The notes beneath the pieces were generated by a model that was not told the origin of the DNA, searched no databases, and saw nothing but the letters and a program-made list of their open reading frames with translations. A program made the position numbers and the translations under genes. DNA of 6,003 nucleotides from an uncultured Spirochaetales bacterium (GTDB lineage: Bacteria; Spirochaetota; Spirochaetia; Sphaerochaetales; Sphaerochaetaceae), in assembly GCA_934276695.1 (NCBI GenBank), contig CAKQTF010000072.1, forward strand, positions 1 to 6,003. Direction: 5' to 3'. Below are positions 1 through 6,003 of the stretch, one piece after another; the first letter of the stretch is position 1; each line of letters starts with the position of its first letter.

Positions 1-51
1 TCCTTACATATTCCAGAATACCAACTCCCGAAAATAACTCAAACACTTCTC
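1..51. other. Spacer downstream of glpK
   Basis: No gene and no stem-loop followed by a T-run is seen here on the minus strand, so glpK transcription may continue past the left edge. A TAAGGA on the minus strand at 1-6 could be the ribosome site of a following gene just outside the window, but nothing confirms this. A short inverted repeat (TATTC-CA-GAATA, 9-20) is too small to interpret. Confidence 0.3.
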
Positions 52-1563
52 TTATGCCTCATCTGCCTGTACCCACCCCAGAGTGCGGCTTACAGCCTTC
101 TTCCAGAATCGTACCTTTTTTTCCCTTTCTTTGTCATCCATGGTAGGAGTCCACCTGAGCTGTTCTTTCCAGTAGCTTCTGAGCTCATCCAGATTCTCCC
201 ATACATGAACAGTCAGTCCTGCTGCATATGCCGCGCCTAGTGCTGTCGTCTCAGATATCATAGGCCTTATCACAGGCTTCTGTATTATATCTGACTGGAA
301 AGCCATCAGAGGCGTGGAATTGGTCATTCCGCCATCGACTTTCAGCGTCGTGATGTCAATGCCGCTATCCATCTGCATAGCCTCGAATATATCATTTGCC
401 TGGAATGCAGTAGCCTCAAGCACAGCACGGCATATATGGGCACGTGTCGCAAACCCTGTCAGCCCTGCAATCACACCTCTGGCATCACTTCTCCAGTATG
501 GTGCGAAAAGGCCTGCGAAAGCAGGTACGATATAGACGCCTGCATTATCAGGCACAGACTCAGCAAGCTCATCAAGCTCCTTTGCATTTGCCACCATCTT
601 GAGGCTGTCACGCGTCCACTGAACCAATGAGCCAGCAACAGCAACGGATCCTTCAAGCGCATATCTTGCCTTCTCTCCTGCCATCATGAATGCAGCAGTC
701 GTTATAAGCCCATGCTCTGAGAGACACTGTCTTTCTCCTGTGTTCATGAGCATGAAGCATCCCGTGCCATATGTGCATTTGCTCTCACCTTCATCAAAGC
801 ATGCCTGTCCGAACAGAGCTGACTGCTGATCCCCGAGGATACCGCATACAGGAACAGCAGCTCCGAGAGGCCCTTCCTCATCCGTATAGCCATAGATGAC
901 TCCGGATGATGGCACAATCTCCGGCAGGCATGACTTCGGTATTGAGAACAGCCTGAGCATCTCATCATCCCACTGCAGTGTGGATATATTCATCAGCATG
1001 TATCTTGAAGCATTCGTCACATCTGTGACAAAGGCCTTTCCTGATGTAAGACGGAATGCCATATAAGTATCAACAGTCCCGAATACACACTCACTTGAAC
1101 GGACTCTTGCATCAAGCCCTGGGACATTATCGAGAAGCCATCTTATCTTCGAAGCCGAGAAATAAGGAGAATACAGCAGGCCTGTATGCCTGCGGATTAT
1201 ATCCTCGCTTGTCTCCTTCCTCATTCTGTCAATGAGATCAGCGCCTCTGAGATCCTGCCATACAATCGCATTATGATAGCACTTCCCAGTCTTCGGATTG
1301 AATGCTATCACGGTCTCTCTCTGGTTTGTGATCCCTATTCCTGAGAGATCTGAACCGGAAAGCCCTGCCTTCTCCAAAGCATCTGCAATCACTGATCCAG
1401 TATTCCGCCATATCTCTTCCGGATTATGCTCAACCCAGCCTGGCCGTGGGAATATCTGCCTATGCTCAAGCTGTGCTGATGATACTATGTTATTCTCGTT
1501 GTCAAATATGATGAACCGTGTGCTGGTTGTGCCCTGGTCCAATGCTCCGATATATTTCCTCAT
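52..1563 (-). CDS. glpK: Glycerol kinase (FGGY family carbohydrate kinase)
   Basis: Phosphorylates glycerol with ATP to sn-glycerol 3-phosphate in the cytoplasm, trapping glycerol for lipid synthesis or glycolysis. The product is 503 residues, against 502 for the E. coli enzyme, and aligns from end to end by eye. The N-terminal phosphate-binding segment ALDQGTTSTR is at 7-16. Glycerol-contacting residues are all present: R82/E83 (NQRET), W102, Y134, D245/Q246 (GDQQ) and F270 (GTGCFMLMN). Both FGGY signatures are visible, near 134-146 and 363-383. The start is the ATG at 1563 because MRKYIGALDQG matches the family N-terminus and AGGA lies 6 bases upstream; an in-frame ATG at 1617 would add 18 unrelated residues and run into the protease gene. 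The loop at 229-236 (EEGPLGAA) lacks the arginine of the E. coli fructose-1,6-bisphosphate site and the histidine that HPr phosphorylates in Firmicutes, so regulation probably differs. It lies 32 bases after the protease gene on the same strand. Identification is very secure. Confidence 0.97.
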   Translation of the reverse strand: MRKYIGALDQGTTSTRFIIFDNENNIVSSAQLEHRQIFPRPGWVEHNPEEIWRNTGSVIADALEKAGLSGSDLSGIGITNQRETVIAFNPKTGKCYHNAIVWQDLRGADLIDRMRKETSEDIIRRHTGLLYSPYFSASKIRWLLDNVPGLDARVRSSECVFGTVDTYMAFRLTSGKAFVTDVTNASRYMLMNISTLQWDDEMLRLFSIPKSCLPEIVPSSGVIYGYTDEEGPLGAAVPVCGILGDQQSALFGQACFDEGESKCTYGTGCFMLMNTGERQCLSEHGLITTAAFMMAGEKARYALEGSVAVAGSLVQWTRDSLKMVANAKELDELAESVPDNAGVYIVPAFAGLFAPYWRSDARGVIAGLTGFATRAHICRAVLEATAFQANDIFEAMQMDSGIDITTLKVDGGMTNSTPLMAFQSDIIQKPVIRPMISETTALGAAYAAGLTVHVWENLDELRSYWKEQLRWTPTMDDKEREKKVRFWKKAVSRTLGWVQADEA

Positions 1564-1569
1564 AATGGT

Positions 1570-1573
1570 TCCT
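1570..1573 (-). promoter_or_regulatory. Shine-Dalgarno site of glpK
   Basis: On the minus strand AGGA stands 6 bases before the ATG at 1563. It supports the 503-residue start over the longer frame beginning at 1617. If the promoter-like element just upstream is used, this site would lie at the very 5' end of the transcript. Confidence 0.7.
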
Positions 1574-1579
1574 GTGCCT

Positions 1580-1588
1580 ATTATACCA
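1580..1588 (-). promoter_or_regulatory. Extended -10 promoter candidate for glpK
   Basis: On the minus strand the gap between the protease stop and glpK contains TGGTATAAT, a perfect extended -10 (TGn plus TATAAT). No -35 hexamer is seen 16-18 bases upstream (GCTGCC at spacing 17), which extended -10 promoters can tolerate. Initiation at the A at 1573, six bases downstream, would give a leader of about 10 nt that begins with the AGGA ribosome site. The element sits within an imperfect 14-base palindrome (1582-1595, CCATGG core, one mismatched pair) that could be an operator or chance. It would let glpK be transcribed apart from the protease gene; read-through from upstream is also possible because no terminator separates them. 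Confidence 0.45.
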
Positions 1589-1595
1589 TGGAATA

Positions 1596-4466
1596 TCAGA
1601 TCGGCAGCTTTCTGCATTCTGCATTGATCTTCAGCTCAGCCACAGCCTTCTCTGATGCGATTATGCCTATGCCTGGATTATCTGTTATACGCCCGATTAT
1701 CTCATCCCTGATGCTCTCGAGATCGGAAAGCGTGACAGAAAGAAGCATGGACTTGGCTCCTAGCCTGAGCTCATCGCTTATTCCGTAAAGATACCGCCTC
1801 AGATCTATCATTGCCTTAGCCTGAGGGCTGAGAGGCTTTACATCACGGCTTAGAACCGAAAGCCTGGCATCCTCAAGCTTATCAGCTGTGAGCACCTGCT
1901 CTCTGATCCCCCTCACGAAATCATCAATGGACTCAGAGAGACGGGGATCCCTGTATGTATAGAAAAGCAGCGCATTCTCATTGCTGTCAGCAAGCGCGCC
2001 TGCACCATAAGCCCCTCCTTTCTCTCTGATGAGGCTCCAGAGAATATTCTGGCCGGCAATGGACAGGAACATCTTCTCCTCTGCATGCGCACGGCTGCCA
2101 AAAGGAGATGAGGCCACAGCAAGAGCTGAATAAGAGACAGGAGTAGCTGCAGTATAGGCATGGACACGGCTCTCTTCGAGATCAGAGCCCTGCACTTGCT
2201 GATCAAGGCAGCCATTATCTGGAACCTGCCCTATAAAATGCTCAGCAGAGCTGATGGCATTATCCTTATCAGAATCCTCAAATGCAAGGTGGAGGACCAA
2301 TCTCGCCCTTGAGAATGTCTTATCAAGGACACACCGGAGACGCTGAGGCAGTTCTTCAATCTCACCAGCAAGCATCTCTTTTACCCTGAACCAGTATTCA
2401 ATCCCCTGAAGCTTCTCTGATATTCCTAGTGCATACGATAATGACGATGAAGCAGATGAGAGAGCGAATGTATGCCCCTGCCTGAGCACGCTGCTCTGAT
2501 ATTCTGTGTCTATATCAGTCAATGAAGCCCTGATTCTGGGAACAGACCCTACAGACAGTCTTCTGAATGCACTGAGGATAAGATCAAATGATTCATCAAG
2601 ATGCTCCTTAAGGCTTTTGAACCTGCATATGAAGAATGCCTTGAAGCGGCCTTCAGAATCACTGCCGGTATCTATGCTGAAGGAAGTCCCGCCTGTTGTG
2701 TAATTCAGCTCTGTCAGGAATTCTGAATATGACATATCACCGACATCCCCCATAGTGAACAGCCTAGAGAGCAGAACGGTATCCTCAAGCTCCCTTACTG
2801 AATAATCTGATATATCAAAAGCCATATCAGCATATACAATCCCGCCTGTAGTCATGGTATTGTAAATCAGGCTATTCCCTGAATGCCTTTCTATCAGCAC
2901 CTTCTCATCCGGGATATCAGATGAGGAGAGACGCGGAAGCGAAAGGAGAAGCTCCGGACTGTCAGCAGTCTCCTGGAAAGCATCAAAAGCTGCCTCATCA
3001 CTGCTTCTGTATTCTCCCTTATGCGCTTCAAGCTGACGCGAAATGCCTTTAAGCATATCCTCGGCAGCCTTCTGTGATGGGACAATTACAGACCTGAGCC
3101 TATGGGTGTTCCTTATAAGATATCTGTCTATCCAGTCCTCAAAATACCGTGGATTACTGTCAAGCCTGCTCTTTATCTCATCAAGGATAGCACCGCTTTG
3201 GAGCATATCAGATGGATTGCTGCCATAGACCCATCCCTTATCCATGAGCATGAAGAAAAGCCTGTAGCCCTGAGGTATTCCCCCAGGAATCTCCCGGAGC
3301 TTGAATTCCATGCGCCTGAGTGCAGCCTGGACGGCTTTCCTATCAAGGCCTTTCTCTGATATTGACCTTAGGGAAGACATTATGAAGTCCTCGATCACTG
3401 AGCTCTCAGACTCATCAGCTCCTGATATTCCTGCAGAGAAGATATACTCCCTATATGAGTCAGAAAGCCCGCTTTCAGGTGAGATGTCCTTTCCAAGCCC
3501 TGACTCTGTTATTGCCTTATAGAGAGGAGCACCTGGATTTCCTAGGAGGATATCGACTATAAGTGATAGCTCAGAGCCGAAAACAGGATCCTCAACACCA
3601 GGAAGGAGCCATGAGACCATCACAGTGCTGCCTGAATCCCCATCATCTGCATTCGAGTATGCCATGAAGCTCCTGGGCTCTTCCCATCGGCTGCTGATGC
3701 CAGGCCTCTCAATGGCATGACCGGGATTCCTTCCCTCAAGATATTCCTTATCAAGTATGGCAAGGTACTCCCTTATCTCAAGATCCCCATACAGGAACAG
3801 TGTCATATTCGCAGGGACATAGTGCTTTCTGTATGTATCTATGAATGCCTCATATGTAAGAGATGGGATATCCGGGGGATTTCCTCCGAATTCATACTGA
3901 TACGGGGAATCCGCATCGAAGAGCGGCCTCGAGAAAGCTGCTGCCACTACGCTTTCATGCTGTGATATATCTCCCTGCATCTCAGAGAATACAACTCCCT
4001 CATAGTGCAGAGAGCCCTTTCCTGATATCCTTATGCCCTCCTGCTCAAATGATTCACGCCTGAGCAACGGAGAGAACACAGCATCGGTGTATACCCTGAA
4101 TATATTATCGAAATCCTTCTTAACAGGACTTGCTGCAGGGAAATACGTACGGTCAGGGCCTGTCATGGCATTAAGGAACGTATTGCAGCTGTTCCTCACC
4201 ATACCCATGAACGGATCCTTCACAGGATATTTCTCTGATCCGGTGAGCAGTGTATGCTCAAGTATGTGGAATACACCGGTATTATCCTTCGGCGGGGTGT
4301 ATATCGTGTAAGAGAAGAATCTCTCGGTATCCTCATTCCTGAGCCAGTACACCTTAAAACCGCTTCTGTGCTCAAACAGAAATCCCACAGAGGAATAAGA
4401 AGGAACCTGATCAATGCTCTTCAGCACAAAGCCATTATATTCTGATCCTATAGTCAAATCATCCAT
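1596..4466 (-). CDS. M16C family zinc metalloprotease (presequence protease/PreP-like)
   Basis: Predicted peptide-degrading metalloprotease of the inverzincin M16C subfamily, whose members (PreP, Cym1, bacterial relatives) enclose and cut short unfolded peptides in a chamber formed by two halves of one chain. The 956-residue length is typical. The inverted zinc motif HxxEH is H67-I-L-E70-H71, where H67 and H71 bind zinc and E70 is the catalytic base. The third ligand is E162 in GVVFSEMQGD, and the family segment LNAMTGPDRTYFPAAS covers 98-113. The C-terminal half keeps the substrate-binding Arg/Tyr pair, R814 and Y820, in REKGGAYG. The M16C-associated region lies roughly at 450-700. No signal peptide or membrane segment is seen, so it is probably cytoplasmic. 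The ATG at 4466 gives the usual family N-terminus but has no Shine-Dalgarno; a TGTTATACT element ends 7 bases before it, suggesting a leaderless mRNA. Family assignment is firm; the physiological substrate is unknown. Confidence 0.94.
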   Translation of the reverse strand: MDDLTIGSEYNGFVLKSIDQVPSYSSVGFLFEHRSGFKVYWLRNEDTERFFSYTIYTPPKDNTGVFHILEHTLLTGSEKYPVKDPFMGMVRNSCNTFLNAMTGPDRTYFPAASPVKKDFDNIFRVYTDAVFSPLLRRESFEQEGIRISGKGSLHYEGVVFSEMQGDISQHESVVAAAFSRPLFDADSPYQYEFGGNPPDIPSLTYEAFIDTYRKHYVPANMTLFLYGDLEIREYLAILDKEYLEGRNPGHAIERPGISSRWEEPRSFMAYSNADDGDSGSTVMVSWLLPGVEDPVFGSELSLIVDILLGNPGAPLYKAITESGLGKDISPESGLSDSYREYIFSAGISGADESESSVIEDFIMSSLRSISEKGLDRKAVQAALRRMEFKLREIPGGIPQGYRLFFMLMDKGWVYGSNPSDMLQSGAILDEIKSRLDSNPRYFEDWIDRYLIRNTHRLRSVIVPSQKAAEDMLKGISRQLEAHKGEYRSSDEAAFDAFQETADSPELLLSLPRLSSSDIPDEKVLIERHSGNSLIYNTMTTGGIVYADMAFDISDYSVRELEDTVLLSRLFTMGDVGDMSYSEFLTELNYTTGGTSFSIDTGSDSEGRFKAFFICRFKSLKEHLDESFDLILSAFRRLSVGSVPRIRASLTDIDTEYQSSVLRQGHTFALSSASSSLSYALGISEKLQGIEYWFRVKEMLAGEIEELPQRLRCVLDKTFSRARLVLHLAFEDSDKDNAISSAEHFIGQVPDNGCLDQQVQGSDLEESRVHAYTAATPVSYSALAVASSPFGSRAHAEEKMFLSIAGQNILWSLIREKGGAYGAGALADSNENALLFYTYRDPRLSESIDDFVRGIREQVLTADKLEDARLSVLSRDVKPLSPQAKAMIDLRRYLYGISDELRLGAKSMLLSVTLSDLESIRDEIIGRITDNPGIGIIASEKAVAELKINAECRKLPI

Positions 4467-4473
4467 AAATGAG

Positions 4474-4482
4474 AGTATAACA
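4474..4482 (-). promoter_or_regulatory. Extended -10 promoter candidate for the M16C protease (leaderless)
   Basis: On the minus strand TGTTATACT forms an extended -10 (TGn plus TATACT, 5 of 6 to consensus). Seven bases (CTCATTT) separate it from the A of the start ATG at 4466, which is normal -10 to +1 spacing and places initiation on a purine. A TTTTCT hexamer 17 bases upstream (4497-4502) is a poor -35 (3 of 6). With no ribosome site before the ATG, the simplest reading is a leaderless transcript. Confidence 0.5.
4476..4481 (+). promoter_or_regulatory. Possible -10 element for nfo, plus strand
   Basis: TATAAC (5 of 6 to consensus) lies on the plus strand in the divergent gap and overlaps the minus-strand -10 of the protease gene. 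It would start transcription near 4488 and give nfo a leader of about 60 nt. No convincing -35 is seen (GTCAAA at spacing 17). An alternative pair is TTGCAA at 4519-4524 with TACATT at 4542-4547, spaced 17 but each only 4 of 6. Neither is strong; one of them, or something unseen, must drive nfo. Confidence 0.25.
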
Positions 4483-4535
4483 ATGAAGCAGGACTAAGAA
4501 AACAGGAACGGAGGATTGTTGCAAAGCCTTCTATT

Positions 4536-4541
4536 AGAGGA
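4536..4541 (+). promoter_or_regulatory. Shine-Dalgarno site of nfo
   Basis: AGAGGA lies 6 bases before the GTG at 4548 and 12 bases before the in-frame ATG at 4554. The spacing favours GTG as the start, which adds only two residues to the protein. Confidence 0.6.
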
Positions 4542-4547
4542 TACATT

Positions 4548-5390
4548 GTGATTATGCTATTCATCGGACCACATGTATCAATATCAGGATCTATTGCACT
4601 CAGTGCAGACAGAGCTCATGAAATAGGAGCAACAGGCTTTGCGATCTTCACAAAGAACCAGAGGCAATGGCAGAGCCCTGATCTGAAGGAAGAAGACATA
4701 TCACAGTTCAGAGCGAACATGGAATCATATGGTTATCCAGCAGATGCCGTGCTGCCGCATGCGGGCTACCTGATCAATCCTGCTTCACCAGACCCGGAAA
4801 TAAGAGAGAAATCTGAGCGTCTGTTCCAGAATGAGGCAGACAGAGTAGCAGAACTCGGGCTTAATGTGATCAATATACATCCTGGTGCATATAAGGAAGG
4901 AGAAAGGGAAGACGGAATCAGAAGGTCAGCAGAAATGATTGACCTGGTCCTGGATAAGCATCCATCACTAAGGATAGCCGTCGAGAACACAGCTGGGGCA
5001 GGAACCATAATAGGCTGCCGTTTTGAAGAACTTGATAGCATACTGCAGCATTCAAGGAACAAGGACAGGATAGGCTTCACTCTCGACACTGCCCATCTAT
5101 ACGGAGCAGGCTATGATGTACGTAACGATATAGATGGAGTACTTGATTGCTTCTTCTCCAGATTCGGAGCTGAAAAGCTATATGGAATGCATCTCAATGA
5201 TTCGAAAGTACCGCTTGGATCAAACAAGGACAGGCATGACAATATCGGAAAAGGGCTGATCGGGAAGGATGCATTCATTTGCATTGTAAGAAGAAAGGAG
5301 ATCCAGAGCATACCACTGATTCTGGAGACGCCTGACGATTCTCTATGGAGCGCAGAGATACAGGAGCTCATAGATGCATCTTCACGATAG
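4548..5390 (+). CDS. nfo: Deoxyribonuclease IV (AP endonuclease, Nfo/Apn1 family)
   Basis: Base-excision-repair nuclease that cuts 5' to abasic sites and removes blocked 3' ends; an AP-endonuclease-2-type TIM barrel with three zinc ions. The 280 residues compare with 285 in E. coli. All nine metal ligands can be placed: H71 (PHAGYLIN), H111 (NIHPG), E146 (VENTAG), D180 and H183 (LDTAH), H215 (GMHLNDSK), D228 and H230 (KDRHDNIGKG) and E260 (LILETP). The N-terminal segment IGPHVSISGS and FTKNQRQW at 34-41 are family hallmarks. The start is taken as GTG 4548 from its AGAGGA spacing; ATG 4554 is the alternative, differing by two residues. It is the first gene of the plus-strand pair, divergent from the protease, and its last 17 bases overlap the GDPD gene. 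Arginine is mostly AGA/AGG (15 of 19). Identification is very secure. Confidence 0.97.
   Translation: MIMLFIGPHVSISGSIALSADRAHEIGATGFAIFTKNQRQWQSPDLKEEDISQFRANMESYGYPADAVLPHAGYLINPASPDPEIREKSERLFQNEADRVAELGLNVINIHPGAYKEGEREDGIRRSAEMIDLVLDKHPSLRIAVENTAGAGTIIGCRFEELDSILQHSRNKDRIGFTLDTAHLYGAGYDVRNDIDGVLDCFFSRFGAEKLYGMHLNDSKVPLGSNKDRHDNIGKGLIGKDAFICIVRRKEIQSIPLILETPDDSLWSAEIQELIDASSR
5362..5366 (+). promoter_or_regulatory. Shine-Dalgarno site of the GDPD gene, inside nfo
   Basis: AGGAG lies 7 bases before the ATG at 5374, within the last codons of nfo. It decides the start of the downstream gene and implies that ribosomes finishing nfo pass over the GDPD initiation site. Confidence 0.75.
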
Positions 5391-6003
5391 AAGAGATGAT
5401 GAGCAGGTGCTTGTCCTTGGGCACAGAGGCTTTCATCACACAGAGAAAGAGAACACGATAGCTGCATTCAGCAAGGCAATGGAAGCAGGCTGTGATGGAA
5501 TAGAGCTTGATGTCCATATCACTGCAGATGATAAGCTTGTTGTGCATCATGATTTCAATACGGAACGCGTATGGGGATGCAGTATGGAAATCGAAGAATC
5601 CAGGCTCGCTTATATCAAGGCAATATCCCCGGAAATCCCTACACTTGATGAAGTCTTTGATGCGGTTGGCAATGCATATTATGACATTGAGATAAAAGCC
5701 GGCATCAGATACAGGAAGAAGCTCATATATCTGCTCAACGAAGAGCTTAACCGCAGAAAGCAGCTGCAGGACAGGATAATGATCTCATCCTTCAATCCGA
5801 TGGCAATGCATGCATTCTCCAAGAATATGGATTATGACTATCCGCTTCTGATAATCTATGATGGGACAGATGCAGTACCTCCGTTTCTAAGGCATGGAGA
5901 AGGCAGGTTTTTCTTCCATTCATCAGGGCTTAAGCCCAAATGGGATATAGCTGAAAAGGAAAAGAAAGCAAAGCCCCGCTACCCTATAGTGCCATGGACA
6001 GTG
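5374..6003 (+). CDS. Glycerophosphodiester phosphodiesterase, 3' end outside the window
   Basis: Hydrolyses glycerophosphodiesters, the deacylation products of phospholipids, to sn-glycerol 3-phosphate and an alcohol. The first 210 codons are present and open at the right edge. The GDPD signature is clear: H17-R18-G19, E26-N27-T28, the metal ligands E44 and D46 in IELDVH, the second catalytic histidine H59 in VVHHD, P89-T90-L91 (IPTLDEVF), and E106 with K108 in DIEIKA. The last visible residues, VPWTV, match the WTVN strand near the end of the barrel, so only a few dozen residues are probably missing. No signal peptide or membrane segment is visible, suggesting a cytoplasmic UgpQ-like enzyme rather than a periplasmic GlpQ. 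The ATG at 5374 is chosen for its AGGAG at 7 bases and reads through the nfo stop in another frame; a GTG at 5407 is a weaker alternative. Specific substrate cannot be told from this. Confidence 0.93.
   Translation, partial: MHLHDRRDDEQVLVLGHRGFHHTEKENTIAAFSKAMEAGCDGIELDVHITADDKLVVHHDFNTERVWGCSMEIEESRLAYIKAISPEIPTLDEVFDAVGNAYYDIEIKAGIRYRKKLIYLLNEELNRRKQLQDRIMISSFNPMAMHAFSKNMDYDYPLLIIYDGTDAVPPFLRHGEGRFFFHSSGLKPKWDIAEKEKKAKPRYPIVPWTV

Noticed and set aside
744..968. Open frames of 60-118 codons on the opposite strand or in other frames across glpK, the protease and nfo (for example 744-968, 1298-1627, 3717-3965, 4033-4311, 4766-5089, 5111-5467).
   Set aside because: They lie within well-identified genes, show no recognisable domain, and are expected by-products of the codon use there.
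1582..1595. Imperfect palindrome with CCATGG core as a dedicated operator.
   Set aside because: Only 14 bases with one mismatched pair and no second copy in the window; kept as a remark on the promoter rather than a feature.
1564..1617. An 18-residue N-terminal extension of glycerol kinase from an ATG at 1617.
   Set aside because: It overlaps the end of the protease gene, has no family likeness, and the internal ATG at 1563 has a good AGGA site and gives the standard length.
4532..4537. TATTAG as the -10 of nfo.
   Set aside because: Only 4 of 6 to consensus, no -35 at usual spacing (CGGAGG), and it overlaps the ribosome site.
4467..4547. Small RNA or riboswitch in the divergent gap.
   Set aside because: At 81 bases with promoter elements and a ribosome site filling it, there is no stable stem-loop or terminator that would support a separate RNA.
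5507..5695. A 62-codon plus-strand open frame at 5507-5695.
   Set aside because: It lies in another frame of the GDPD gene, which carries the full catalytic motif set through this stretch.

Overview
The window holds four protein-coding genes packed with little spare DNA and read outward from one 81-base gap at 4467-4547. On the minus strand are a 956-residue M16C-type zinc metalloprotease (presequence-protease/PreP family) and, 32 bases further on, glycerol kinase (glpK). On the plus strand are deoxyribonuclease IV (nfo) and, overlapping its 3' end by 17 bases, a glycerophosphodiester phosphodiesterase that runs off the right edge. All four reading frames are intact and all catalytic residues I looked for are present.

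Organism: bacterial. Promoter-like elements are of the -10 type, and three of the four genes have purine-rich Shine-Dalgarno sequences. Base composition is moderate, and arginine is mostly AGA/AGG (15 of 19 in nfo). A long single-chain M16C protease beside such genes would fit a spirochaete (Treponema/Sphaerochaeta-like), but clostridia and others also carry this family. I hold the assignment loosely; it rests on general likeness, not on a search.

Layout: 1-51, spacer after glpK with no clear terminator; 52-1563, glpK (minus); 1564-1595, short gap with a TGnTATAAT promoter-like element; 1596-4466, M16C protease (minus); 4467-4547, divergent promoter gap; 4548-5390, nfo (plus); 5374-6003, GDPD (plus, 3' end cut). 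No tRNA, rRNA, CRISPR, mobile element or long repeat was seen.

Function: glycerol kinase (glycerol + ATP) and GDPD (glycerophosphodiester hydrolysis) both produce sn-glycerol 3-phosphate, so the two ends of the window feed the same metabolite. The protease and the DNA-repair nuclease have no obvious link to it. The content is ordinary housekeeping and I see no new system. The most useful observations concern expression: the protease appears to be a leaderless transcript, glpK may have its own promoter with a leader of only about 10 nt, and GDPD translation is probably coupled to nfo.
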